From Thermoplasmata archaeon (GTDB lineage: Archaea > Thermoplasmatota > Thermoplasmata > UBA10834), in assembly GCA_022865445.1 (NCBI GenBank), contig JALHSX010000324.1, positions 1 through 17,057 on the forward strand: 17,057 nt of DNA, written 5' to 3'. Shown here in pieces: positions 1 through 6,844 of this stretch; position 1 is the stretch's first letter, and each line of letters starts with the position of its first letter. A model generated the notes under the pieces. It was not told where the DNA came from. It did not search any database and saw nothing but the letters and a program-made list of their open reading frames with translations. A program made the position numbers and the translations under genes.

Positions 1-384
1 GACAAGATCTATCTGTTCGTCACGATCGGAAGAGAGGCCGAGGCCCAGTCACTGTCCGACTGGATCAAGATTCTCATGGATTCGTATGGCAAGAAGGTCG
101 AGCCCTTGCTGAGGACGATAGAGGAAGGCAATTTCACGTCCTCCGGGAAGAAGATCACGGCCGTCATGGAGGAGGAGCGTGCCGCGGGGAACGAGGTAGC
201 GATCGACATCACGCCGGGCAGGAAGGCCATCATATCGTCCGCGCTCCTTTCGGCCTGGCAGAAGCAGGTGGACCATGTCTACTACCTCTATCTGGAGGAC
301 ATGCGGAACGCGTCCAACCCGTACCCAATGATACCGTTCCATCTCCAGCACTTCGTCGACCTCAAAGAGGAGGTGTGGAAGTGA
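1..384 (+). CDS. CARF-like Rossmann-fold sensor protein, C-terminal part (5' end outside window)
   Basis: The reading frame is open from base 1, so the N-terminus lies upstream; 127 residues are visible. The segment starts on a hydrophobic beta strand (KIYLFVTIG), followed by a helix, a second strand (VAIDITPGRKAI), a small-residue helix and a third strand (HVYYLYLED). The DITPGRK motif after a hydrophobic strand resembles the (D/N)xTGGTK-type ligand loop of CARF domains, which bind cyclic oligoadenylates or related nucleotides in CRISPR-linked and other defence proteins. No HTH or nuclease domain is visible in this part. The stop overlaps the next gene (GTGA, 381-384), so it is probably co-translated with the PIN protein, consistent with a sensor plus effector. 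The family call is from motif and fold pattern only; ligand and function are inferred. It could also be another Rossmann-like regulator. Confidence 0.6.
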   Translation, partial: DKIYLFVTIGREAEAQSLSDWIKILMDSYGKKVEPLLRTIEEGNFTSSGKKITAVMEEERAAGNEVAIDITPGRKAIISSALLSAWQKQVDHVYYLYLEDMRNASNPYPMIPFHLQHFVDLKEEVWK

Positions 385-800
385 AGGAACTCGTGATGTC
401 CAGGAACGAGCTCCAGATACTCACCAACGCGACATACCGCGGAGACAAGAGGTACATACATGTCTCGTACCCGTTCTACGAGACAGAACTGTTCACTCTG
501 GACATCGAGAAGCCCGAGCTGACCAAGATCGTCAGGCCCGATGCGTTCGATTGGACGCGAATGTCCAAGAAACCGATAGACCGGGCGGTGAGCGCAGACG
601 AACTCCCGAGCTACACCGATCTCAGGAACTGTCTTCTGTCCTCTGGCTTCCTGGCTACAAGAACGAGGCGGAGATCACCAGGAAACTCATCGAGCTCAGG
701 GAGGAGGCGAGAGACCCGAACAAGCGGCCGAGGCCAGTGTTCGTCGCTGTTGACACCAACATCCTCTATGACCGGTTCCTGTCGAGACATCTGCCGCTGA
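381..800 (+). CDS. N-terminal part of PIN-domain protein, reading frame broken near 627-650
   Basis: The GTG at 381 is chosen because AAAGAGGAGG (364-373) sits 7 nt upstream and the codon overlaps the previous stop; GTG 375 would be too close to the SD. About the first 83 residues look genuine: MKELVMSRNELQ, then YRGDKRYIHVSYPFYE, to about SYTDLRN. After that the frame turns into Arg/Ser-rich sequence typical of a wrong frame and stops at 798-800. The true continuation (LWLPGYKNEAEI) is in the -1 frame, in the PIN entry at 551-1471. I read 381-1471 as one gene of about 363 residues with one base missing between about 627 and 650. Whether that is a real mutation or a sequencing error cannot be told here. 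The N-terminal segment itself matches no domain I recognise. Confidence 0.6.
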   Translation: MKELVMSRNELQILTNATYRGDKRYIHVSYPFYETELFTLDIEKPELTKIVRPDAFDWTRMSKKPIDRAVSADELPSYTDLRNCLLSSGFLATRTRRRSPGNSSSSGRRRETRTSGRGQCSSLLTPTSSMTGSCRDICR

Positions 801-1471
801 AGGACGATTCCTCAGGGCGTACGGTCGAGGCCACGGACTTCAGGTACGTCCTCAGCGAGATCGTCCAGATGGAACTCGATTCGAAGATCACCCACAAGTA
901 CTCCAGGGATGAGATCCAGGCACTGGGAAGAGTGCTTGCGCACCCGGAGCTTCTGAGGGAATTCTCGAACGGCAGCGGGAAGCGCACAAGGATAGCGAAG
1001 CTTGCATTCAACGAGATGAACTATCTTCTCACCGAGCTCAGGGCGCTTAGGATCAAGGGGACTCCAACCAGGGGCAAGGAGATGAACGACATCGAGATCG
1101 CGCAGTCGTACAAGTACTGGGCGAGGAGCGGGGACTACGACGTGTTCCTGCTCACAGCGGACGAGGACATGGTCAACCACGCGAGGACCAGCGAGCTGAT
1201 GACATTGCAGCTCGAATTGCCTTTCGCCGTCCCCGAACACGCGAGGATCGACCCATGGAGATTGTCCGACCTGCTCTACGACCTCGCCGTGACCTTCGGA
1301 CTGGTCTCCCTCGACAACGAGAACTTGCTCGTGTACGGTGAGTGGGGCGGAAAGAGCAGCTCCGACTACATCGGTGAGAATGTGAAGGTCGTGTTTGGAA
1401 GTGAGGAGAAACATACAGAGGTGTCGAAGCAACTGGAGATATGCCGTAGGATACTAAGGAAGACCCCGTGA
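551..1471 (+). CDS. PIN-domain ribonuclease-like protein (main part of a frameshifted gene)
   Basis: This frame carries a PIN domain, a Mg/Mn-dependent RNase fold found in VapC-type toxins and RNA-processing enzymes. The first strand with its catalytic Asp is VFVAVDTNILYD (Asp codon at 752). An acidic residue follows in IVQMELDSK, then NDIEIAQSYKYW and the late strand DVFLLTADEDMVNHA, giving the usual D...E...D...D pattern. About 100 residues follow the PIN core (WRLSDLLYDLAVTFGLVSLD and on) and are unassigned. The first 25-30 residues from ATG 551 are probably out-of-frame sequence; the real N-terminus is most likely encoded from 381 in the other frame. At an expected ~363 residues it is much larger than a VapC toxin, and no small antitoxin gene precedes it, so toxin-antitoxin is unlikely. 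The upstream CARF-like gene suggests a ligand-controlled effector; that is inference. Confidence 0.72.
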   Translation: MDANVQETDRPGGERRRTPELHRSQELSSVLWLPGYKNEAEITRKLIELREEARDPNKRPRPVFVAVDTNILYDRFLSRHLPLKDDSSGRTVEATDFRYVLSEIVQMELDSKITHKYSRDEIQALGRVLAHPELLREFSNGSGKRTRIAKLAFNEMNYLLTELRALRIKGTPTRGKEMNDIEIAQSYKYWARSGDYDVFLLTADEDMVNHARTSELMTLQLELPFAVPEHARIDPWRLSDLLYDLAVTFGLVSLDNENLLVYGEWGGKSSSDYIGENVKVVFGSEEKHTEVSKQLEICRRILRKTP

Positions 1472-1494
1472 CGGGCGGAAGCGTGGTATGTTCT

Positions 1495-1511
1495 GGATAA
1501 ACCATTTATCC
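1495..1511. promoter_or_regulatory. Perfect inverted repeat overlapping the probable TATA element of the glutaredoxin gene
   Basis: GGATAAA-CCA-TTTATCC is a perfect 7-bp inverted repeat with a 3-nt spacer. It is the only AT-rich element in the 1472-1577 gap. The right arm (TTTATCC) could serve as TATA box, putting transcription start near 1530, some 45 nt before the gene. Since the palindrome covers the putative TATA box, it could also be an operator. No regulator is identified. Confidence 0.4.
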
Positions 1512-1577
1512 TACCCCTTGCCTTTCGCAATCACAAGGATTGCATCCCTTGAAACGGATTTGGAGTAAGTGACGACG

Positions 1578-1829
1578 ATGAAAGAGAAACCGAAAGTCTA
1601 CGCCCTGACCACATGCCCGTACTGCAAGAGGACGAAACGATTCCTGGAGGACCACAAGATCGCCTACGATTGCACAGATGTGGACCTGCTGGACGACGCG
1701 AAGCAGGACGAAGTTCTCGAGGAGATCGAGAAGCTGACGGGCAAGAGGTCGTTCCCCGTGGTCATCATAGGCAAGGAGATAATCGTGGGGCACGACGAGG
1801 ACAGGCTCAGGAAGGCACTGAAGCTATGA
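1578..1829 (+). CDS. Glutaredoxin/NrdH-like thiol-disulfide oxidoreductase
   Basis: This is an 83-residue protein, the usual size of a single-domain glutaredoxin. It has the active-site CPYC at residues 13-16 after the first strand (VYALTTCPYC), and the cis-proline segment SFPVVIIG with Pro60, followed by GHDEDRLRKAL as in the glutaredoxin C-terminal helix. It should catalyse cytosolic dithiol-disulfide exchange. The ATG at 1578 is used; GTG 1569 in the same frame is possible, with GGAG at 1562-1565 too close to the GTG and rather far from the ATG. Its stop overlaps the next start (ATGA, 1826-1829). That neighbour is an FTR-type catalytic protein, so the pair probably forms a ferredoxin-fed disulfide relay. 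The family is certain; the physiological target is unknown. Confidence 0.9.
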   Translation: MKEKPKVYALTTCPYCKRTKRFLEDHKIAYDCTDVDLLDDAKQDEVLEEIEKLTGKRSFPVVIIGKEIIVGHDEDRLRKALKL

Positions 1830-2236
1830 ACGGGAAACAGCTGGAGAGAGTCTACTGTCCAGTCTGCGCGGCCAAGTTCAGGTTCGTCGAGGGTTGGAAG
1901 CAGGGCTCCACAGTCATATGCCCGATATGCGGGCAGAAGCTGCGGCTGAAGCGCTCATCCGACGGGTGGGTCGGCGACAGGCCCGAGAAAGGAACCGAGA
2001 AGGAGATCCGAGAAAGGGTCGACGAGTACGCGAGGCTCCACGGATATGTCTTCAAGGACATGAAGGAGGAGCTGATTCAAGGCCTGTTCGGGAAGAACAG
2101 CAGATTCGGGGATTTCTACTGTCCCTGCAGGATGGAGCACGTAGTCGAGTACATGTGCCCCTGCAAGCCTACCAGGGGTGGGGACGTCGAGCGCGACGGC
2201 AAGTGCTACTGCGGGCTGTTCTGGAAGAAGACCTGA
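1826..2236 (+). CDS. Ferredoxin-thioredoxin reductase catalytic-type protein with N-terminal zinc ribbon
   Basis: The 136-residue product has two parts. Residues 11-14 (CPVC) and 32-35 (CPIC) form a four-Cys zinc-ribbon or rubredoxin-like knuckle. Residues ~55-136 match the FTR catalytic chain: a helical lead-in (KEIRERVDEYARLHGY), then CPC at 99-101, CPC at 111-113 and CYC at 127-129 ending in GLFW. In FTR these cysteines hold a [4Fe-4S] cluster next to a redox-active disulfide and let ferredoxin reduce a thiol partner by one-electron steps. Stand-alone homologues with an added metal-binding domain are known in archaea as ferredoxin:disulfide reductases. No plant-type variable chain is nearby. 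ATGA overlap with the glutaredoxin-like gene points to that protein as partner (inference). Confidence 0.87.
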   Translation: MNGKQLERVYCPVCAAKFRFVEGWKQGSTVICPICGQKLRLKRSSDGWVGDRPEKGTEKEIRERVDEYARLHGYVFKDMKEELIQGLFGKNSRFGDFYCPCRMEHVVEYMCPCKPTRGGDVERDGKCYCGLFWKKT

Positions 2237-2318
2237 CGGCCAGTTCAATAGAGCGCGAATCGCCCGAGATTGGTAATGTGGCTATCGGACCCGCAATAGA
2301 TTCTGAGCATCATCCCCC

Positions 2319-2326
2319 ATAAATAC
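2319..2326 (+). promoter_or_regulatory. Probable TATA box of the histidine kinase gene
   Basis: ATAAATAC lies in the gap after the FTR-type gene. A start of transcription about 25 nt downstream would be near 2347. That argues against GTG 2335 as translation start and leaves GTG 2362 or ATG 2392. The rest of the 2237-2391 gap shows no gene or clear hairpin. Confidence 0.45.
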
Positions 2327-2391
2327 GATTCTGAGTGAGGGTTCCAAGGGCTAGACTGTCTGTGCAAAAACCAGAAATACACGAGAACAGC

Positions 2392-4215
2392 ATGGACGGC
2401 GCTATGCAGGCGGATTTGCTAGGCAAGACGCTAGAACTTGCCACGGCGATCATGAACGCCCGAGACGTCGACACGATCCTGAGACTGATCGTCGATGACA
2501 TCACAGATGAGTTTGGCTTTGAGGCCTGCGATGCTTTCATGTTGGACGAGGAACACGACAATTTCGTTTTGAAAATCAGCAAGGGCTTTCCCACTGACGT
2601 GTCCAGGAAAGTGGAAGGTCTCGCGAAGTCGAAGAAATCCATCGAAGAAGACCTGTCAACGGCGCAGAAGATAGGGAACCTCACCTACGTGTTGAAGGCG
2701 GATATCGGCACGAACGGGAGAGACTACTACAGCGTTCTCCATCCCGAAAGGGTCAAGCTGCCCAGGGAGGAGCCCGACGGGTGGCACGAATTGGACGTGC
2801 TCTATGTCATCTTCCAGGACGCGGACGGCAACATGGTCGGATTCCTGGAACCTGACGGTCCGAGAGCTAGGAAATTGCCATCTGCCCAGTTGATCGCAAG
2901 GCTGGAGATATTCGCGAGACTAGCCTCCATCGCGATCTCGAACGCAAAGCTCGTGGGCGCTCTGAACCGCACAGTGAAGCTGTTCAGGGCGCTCCTTGAC
3001 ACGACCGTTGCCATGCAGCAGCCGGTCGACCTCAAGGAAACGCTCAATACCATCGCTGAGAAACTCAATGAGCTGGTCCCTTTCGACGAGGTCAGCTTTT
3101 ACTTGGTCGACTGGAACAAGAGTCTCCTTATCCCAGCCTACGCCACGGGACCCTACGCCGACGAGGTCCTTGCGGACATCGGCCCGATATCCGGCCTTGC
3201 TGGCGAGGTGGCGAGGACTGGCAAGGTCGAGATAGTCGCGGATTCGATGGATGACCAGAGAGTGGAGGACATCCCCGGCATAGAGGACATCGAGGTCCGC
3301 CAGACCATAATGGCAATTCCGCTCAAAGGGAAGCGCGGCGTGGAAGGAGTACTCGAGCTGTACAGGGACAAGAGCAGGAAGTTCACGGGAGTTGAGTACG
3401 CTGTCGTGGAGCCTTTCGCAGCCCATGCTGCAATCGCGCTCGAGAACGCACGGCTCAGGGACGAATTGAAGCTCAACTTCGAACAGGTCCAGAGGGCGTA
3501 CCAGGACATGAAAGACCTGGACAAGATGAAGGACAGCCTTGTCGACACCATATCGCACGAACTGCGCACGCCGCTCACGACCATCCTTGGCTATCTTGAG
3601 ATGGCGTCCGCGGGAATGTACGGGGAAGTCAACCCGAAGATGAAGGAGAAATTCAACAGCATCCTGGAGCAGGTCAACAGGATAAACGGGCTCATCTCTG
3701 CGATGCTGGAGATGTCGAGGCTCCAGAACAAGAGCCTGTCGCTCGACTTCGAACCGGTGAACATCGCGATGGTCACGAAAGAAGTGGTGGATGACATGGA
3801 CCGCGAGATCAAGAGCAAGAACCACACTGTGACTGTGCTCTTCGGTGCCGAGCTTCCGATGGTCCAGGCGGACAGACTGAGGGCACACGACGTCATCGAG
3901 AACCTTGTGAGCAACGCGGTGAAGTACACAGACCCGGGTGGCAAGATCACGATAGGTGCCGACATACTCGGGGGCAAGGTCCACATCTGGGTGAAGGACA
4001 ACGGAGTCGGGATATCTGAAGAGGACCACGACAAGCTCTTCGATAGGTTCTTCCTGGCAGACGCGAGCCTGATACGCGCCGACGGGAGAGTCGGCATAGG
4101 CCTCTACACGAGCAGGGAGATCGTCAAGAGGCACGGTGGGGAGATTTGGTTCGAGAGCAAGAAGGGCGTGGGGAGCACTTTCCACCTGACCCTGCCTCTG
4201 AAGAAGGCGACATAA
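2392..4215 (+). CDS. Soluble GAF-GAF sensor histidine kinase
   Basis: This is a cytosolic two-component sensor kinase of 607 residues (from ATG 2392) with no membrane segment. Two GAF-like sensory domains occupy about 10-190 and 200-360. A short coiled linker (FEQVQRAYQDMKDLDKMKD) leads to the HisKA domain with the H-box SHELRTPLTTI, phospho-acceptor His389. The ATPase domain has an N-box around Asn508 (ENLVSNAVKY), G1 at Asp536 (KDNGVGI) and G2 near 568 (GIGLYTSREIVKRHGG). All catalytic motifs are intact. There is no receiver or output domain and no response regulator nearby, so the partner is elsewhere. The GAF ligand cannot be predicted. Start is uncertain: GTG 2362 has AAGGG 11 nt upstream, while 2392 has no clear SD. 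It converges on nfnB, with about 100 bp between the genes. Confidence 0.92.
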   Translation: MDGAMQADLLGKTLELATAIMNARDVDTILRLIVDDITDEFGFEACDAFMLDEEHDNFVLKISKGFPTDVSRKVEGLAKSKKSIEEDLSTAQKIGNLTYVLKADIGTNGRDYYSVLHPERVKLPREEPDGWHELDVLYVIFQDADGNMVGFLEPDGPRARKLPSAQLIARLEIFARLASIAISNAKLVGALNRTVKLFRALLDTTVAMQQPVDLKETLNTIAEKLNELVPFDEVSFYLVDWNKSLLIPAYATGPYADEVLADIGPISGLAGEVARTGKVEIVADSMDDQRVEDIPGIEDIEVRQTIMAIPLKGKRGVEGVLELYRDKSRKFTGVEYAVVEPFAAHAAIALENARLRDELKLNFEQVQRAYQDMKDLDKMKDSLVDTISHELRTPLTTILGYLEMASAGMYGEVNPKMKEKFNSILEQVNRINGLISAMLEMSRLQNKSLSLDFEPVNIAMVTKEVVDDMDREIKSKNHTVTVLFGAELPMVQADRLRAHDVIENLVSNAVKYTDPGGKITIGADILGGKVHIWVKDNGVGISEEDHDKLFDRFFLADASLIRADGRVGIGLYTSREIVKRHGGEIWFESKKGVGSTFHLTLPLKKAT

Positions 4216-4253
4216 TCAATTCAAAGCAAATTCTAAGCCTATGTTATTTGCAC

Positions 4254-4266
4254 TTTTATACAAAAA
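4254..4266. terminator. Short bidirectional T-rich termination region
   Basis: Between the convergent kinase and nfnB genes the + strand has TTTT (4254-4257) and the - strand has TTTTT (complement of 4262-4266). Archaeal transcription often stops at such U-runs without a hairpin. The call rests on position and base content only. Confidence 0.3.
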
Positions 4267-4315
4267 CAGTTGCAATAGAGGGTCAAATTGGTTTGGTTGG
4301 CCCGAGATCCCGATT

Positions 4316-5785
4316 CTAGATCTCGCAGGACAACTTCTCGAACACCTCAGGGGACGGCCAAGACGGGTCCTCGGTGAGATACTTGTGCATGGCCTTCGCC
4401 GCGCGCTTTCCGTCCCCCATGGCGAGGATGACGGTCGCAGCGCCGGAAGCGATATCTCCACCCGCGAAGACCCCCTTCTTCGATGTCCTGCCCTCGGGGT
4501 CGACTGCTATCGTGCCCTCCTTGGTGGTCTTCAGGTCTGGGGTGGTCATTGGGACCAGCGGGTTCGGACTCTGGCCGATTGCGATCAGGACCGTCTGAGC
4601 ATCGATCAGGAACTCCGAGCCCGGGATCTTGATCGGTCTCCTTCTCCCGGATGCGTCCGGCTCGCCCAGCTGCATGCGGATCGCCTTGACCTGTTTCACG
4701 TTCCCGCACTCGTCGCCGATGAACTCCAGCGGCGCAGCGAGCAGTTCGAACCTGACTCCCTCCTCCTTGGCGTGGTGCACTTCCTCCCGTCTTGCTGGCA
4801 ACTCGGCATCGGATCTCCTGTAGAGTATGACCGATTCCTTGCAGCCTAGCCTGAGCGAGGTCCTCGCGCAGTCCATTGCGACGTTGCCGCCACCGATGGT
4901 GACAACGCGCTCGCCCACGCGTATCGGGGTGTCGAACTCGGGGAACTTGTAGCTCTTCATGAGATTGACCCTGGTGAGGTACTCGTTCGCGGACATGATT
5001 CCGTTCAGGTTCTCGCCCTGCAGGTTCGTCCAGTCAGGAAGACCCGCGCCAGTTCCCACAAACACCGTGTCATAGTCCTGCAAAAGCTCATCGACCGTCT
5101 CGAGCTTGCCGACGACGAAGTCGTTGTGTATCTCGACGCCCATCCGCTTGATGTAGTCGACCTCGGCCCTCACGATATCCTTGGGCAGCCTGAACTCCGG
5201 GATCCCGTATATGAGGACCCCGCCGCAGTACTGGAGCGCCTCGAAGACGGTGACTTTGTGTCCCAGCCTCGCGAGATCGCCCGCGACAGTCAGGCCTGCT
5301 GGCCCACCGCCGACGACAGCGACCTTCTTGCCTGAAGGCGGAGGGACTTCTATCTTTCCGGTCTTCCCTTGCTTCCTCTCCCAGTCAGCGAGGTATCTCT
5401 CGAGTCTGCCGATCCCGACGGGCTCGTTCTTCTTGCCGACGACGCAGACTCCCTCGCACTGGTTCTCGTACGGGCATACCCTGCCGCAGACGGCTGGCAG
5501 GTTCTGCTTCTCCCTGATGATCCTGATGGCTTCTTCGAAGTTCCCCTCTTGGACCTTCTTGATGAATGCTGGGATGTCGATCTCAACGGGGCATCCATCC
5601 ATGCAGACCTTCCTGTTGGGGCTGCGCTTGCACTGAAGGCATCTCTGTGCCTCAGCGATGGCCGTCTGGGCATCCTGACCAAGCGGGACTTCATTGAAGT
5701 TGTGCACTCGCTCCTTCGGGTCCTGCTCGGGCATCGGGTACTTCTTGGGGACGATCTTCCTGGGCTTCTTCTCCTCCTCTGCCAT
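4316..5785 (-). CDS. nfnB: NfnB/GltD-like FAD and NADP(H)-binding Fe-S oxidoreductase
   Basis: This 489-residue flavoprotein is of the glutamate synthase small subunit/NfnB/SudA family. An N-terminal Fe-S region has CxxC at 49-52, Cys61, Cys65 and a second set at Cys100, 104, 110 and 114 for [4Fe-4S] clusters. An FAD Rossmann motif lies at 157-165 (VVGGGPAGL), an NADP(H) Rossmann motif at 296-308 (IGGGNVAMDCAR), and the closing FAD motif near 441-460 (AGGDIASGAATV). In NfnAB this subunit binds NADPH and a bifurcating FAD and exchanges electrons with ferredoxin. The stop of nfnA abuts the ATG directly (TAGATG), and AGGAGG lies 8 nt upstream inside nfnA, so the two are translationally coupled. 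The same domain layout is the NADPH-oxidising partner of glutamate synthase, and glutamate synthase-like genes lie just upstream, so it may serve that role as well or instead. Confidence 0.9.
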   Translation of the reverse strand: MAEEEKKPRKIVPKKYPMPEQDPKERVHNFNEVPLGQDAQTAIAEAQRCLQCKRSPNRKVCMDGCPVEIDIPAFIKKVQEGNFEEAIRIIREKQNLPAVCGRVCPYENQCEGVCVVGKKNEPVGIGRLERYLADWERKQGKTGKIEVPPPSGKKVAVVGGGPAGLTVAGDLARLGHKVTVFEALQYCGGVLIYGIPEFRLPKDIVRAEVDYIKRMGVEIHNDFVVGKLETVDELLQDYDTVFVGTGAGLPDWTNLQGENLNGIMSANEYLTRVNLMKSYKFPEFDTPIRVGERVVTIGGGNVAMDCARTSLRLGCKESVILYRRSDAELPARREEVHHAKEEGVRFELLAAPLEFIGDECGNVKQVKAIRMQLGEPDASGRRRPIKIPGSEFLIDAQTVLIAIGQSPNPLVPMTTPDLKTTKEGTIAVDPEGRTSKKGVFAGGDIASGAATVILAMGDGKRAAKAMHKYLTEDPSWPSPEVFEKLSCEI

Positions 5786-6613
5786 CTACTTCGCCTCCTG
5801 GAATCTCTTCAGAGCGACCTGCTCCTCGGGGATGTACCTCTTGTTCCTGGCGGTGAGGTTGTCGAAATCGACCTTATGGCCGTCGAACTCAGGGCCATCG
5901 ACGCATCCGAACTTGGTCTCGCCCGCGATGATGACTCTGCACGAGCCACACATGCCGGTGCCGTCGACCATGATCGGGTTGAGGCTCACGACGGTCGGGA
6001 TGTTGTATGGCTTCGTGATGTTCGCGATGACCTTCATCATGATGATCGGGCCGACTGCATACACGAGATCGATCTTCTTGTTCTCCGCTATGAGCTTCTT
6101 CAGTACGTCGCTGACGAATCCGTGGTGACCCTTGGAGCCGTCATCCGTGCACACGAAGAACTCGTTGCTGACGGACTGTATCTCCTTCTCGTACATCAGT
6201 AGCTTCTCGTTCCTCGCGCCGACGATGTTGATCGTGTGATTGCCTGACTGCTTGAACGCGCGCACGACTGGGTACATCAGAGCGAGGTCGATGCCGCCGC
6301 CGATGCTGACGACGTTCCCGTACTGCTTCAGATGAGTCGGGAGTCCCAGCGGGCCGACGAGGCTGAAGACACTGTCTCCGGCCTTCATCTTGCCGAGCTC
6401 CTTCGTGGTCTTGCCGACCTCCAGTGCTGCGATCGTGACCGTTCCTTTCTCCGGCGAGAAGTCCGCCATAGTAAGTGGGATCCTCTCACCGTGCTCCGTC
6501 GGTGTCACCATGATGAACTGACCCGCCTTCGCCTTCTTCGCGATGTGAGGCGCGCGGATCTCCAGCTTTATGACATCCGGTGTGAGCTTTTCCGATTTCA
6601 CTATCTCGTACAT
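5786..6613 (-). CDS. nfnA: NfnA: ferredoxin-NADP reductase-type subunit with FAD and [2Fe-2S]
   Basis: The 275-residue product matches the small subunit of NAD-dependent ferredoxin:NADP oxidoreductase (also called SudB). An FAD-binding barrel carries RIPLTMAD (44-51). The nucleotide-binding domain has GGGIDLALMYPV (105-116) and CTDDGSKGHHG (155-165). The C-terminal [2Fe-2S] region has Cys222, Cys225 and Cys237 with Asp217 (VDGTGMCGSC), matching the unusual Asp plus three-Cys ligation described for this family. It should bind NAD(H) and pass electrons to NfnB. Dihydroorotate dehydrogenase electron-transfer subunit (PyrK) is a relative, but the nfnB-like neighbour decides the call. The ATG at 6613 has only a weak SD (GGGAAGAG). 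It has its own promoter in the 231-bp upstream gap. Confidence 0.9.
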   Translation of the reverse strand: MYEIVKSEKLTPDVIKLEIRAPHIAKKAKAGQFIMVTPTEHGERIPLTMADFSPEKGTVTIAALEVGKTTKELGKMKAGDSVFSLVGPLGLPTHLKQYGNVVSIGGGIDLALMYPVVRAFKQSGNHTINIVGARNEKLLMYEKEIQSVSNEFFVCTDDGSKGHHGFVSDVLKKLIAENKKIDLVYAVGPIIMMKVIANITKPYNIPTVVSLNPIMVDGTGMCGSCRVIIAGETKFGCVDGPEFDGHKVDFDNLTARNKRYIPEEQVALKRFQEAK

Positions 6614-6704
6614 TTCAACACTCTTCCCGCCCCCGGCCAGAAAGCATAGACGGTGGACTTGGAACGAGGCCCTGATGCCTGTTAGTCGCGTGATTAAAAC
6701 GTCC

Positions 6705-6713
6705 GTATTTAAG
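6705..6713 (-). promoter_or_regulatory. Probable TATA box of the nfnAB operon
   Basis: On the minus strand CTTAAATAC is read from 6713 to 6705. A start about 25 nt downstream falls near 6684, giving a leader of roughly 70 nt before nfnA. It suggests nfnAB can be transcribed apart from the glutamate synthase-like genes upstream. Confidence 0.45.
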
Positions 6714-6753
6714 CCTGCTGACAGTACGATTGTCTAGGGCAGTTTTTTCTGAC

Positions 6754-6768
6754 GGAACGTGACGTTCC
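6754..6768. promoter_or_regulatory. Inverted repeat upstream of the nfnAB promoter
   Basis: GGAACG-TGA-CGTTCC has perfect 6-bp arms around 3 nt. It lies about 40-60 bp upstream of the nfnAB TATA box. On the minus strand it is followed by an A-run rather than a T-run, so it is not a terminator for the preceding gene. A dimeric regulator site is possible. Confidence 0.35.
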
Positions 6769-6844
6769 AGGTTCGAATTTAGAAACATTTCGGAAAAGGC
6801 TACCGCCATTTGAAAAGAGGTCCGTTCAATGAAGTGCTGCTGTT

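Noticed and set aside
627..650. Programmed ribosomal frameshifting in the PIN gene
   Set aside because: No X-XXY-YYZ heptamer or clear downstream stem-loop is seen, so a missing base is the simpler reading.
1..1471. A CRISPR array or cas genes expected from the CARF-like protein
   Set aside because: No regularly spaced repeats and no cas genes are present in the window; they could only lie further upstream.
551..1471. VapC-type toxin of a toxin-antitoxin pair
   Set aside because: The protein is far larger than VapC and no small antitoxin gene with a DNA-binding motif lies upstream.
2920..4185. Long minus-strand open frame (421 codons) opposite the histidine kinase
   Set aside because: It is antisense to a kinase with all motifs intact, is Val/His/Leu-rich without domains, and is a by-product of GC-rich codon use.
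6770..6779. GGTTCGAATT resembling a tRNA T-loop
   Set aside because: The flanks do not form a T-stem, acceptor stem or anticodon arm.
6615..6809. 64-codon minus-strand frame in the nfnA upstream gap
   Set aside because: It spans the palindrome and TATA box, has no SD and no recognisable features.
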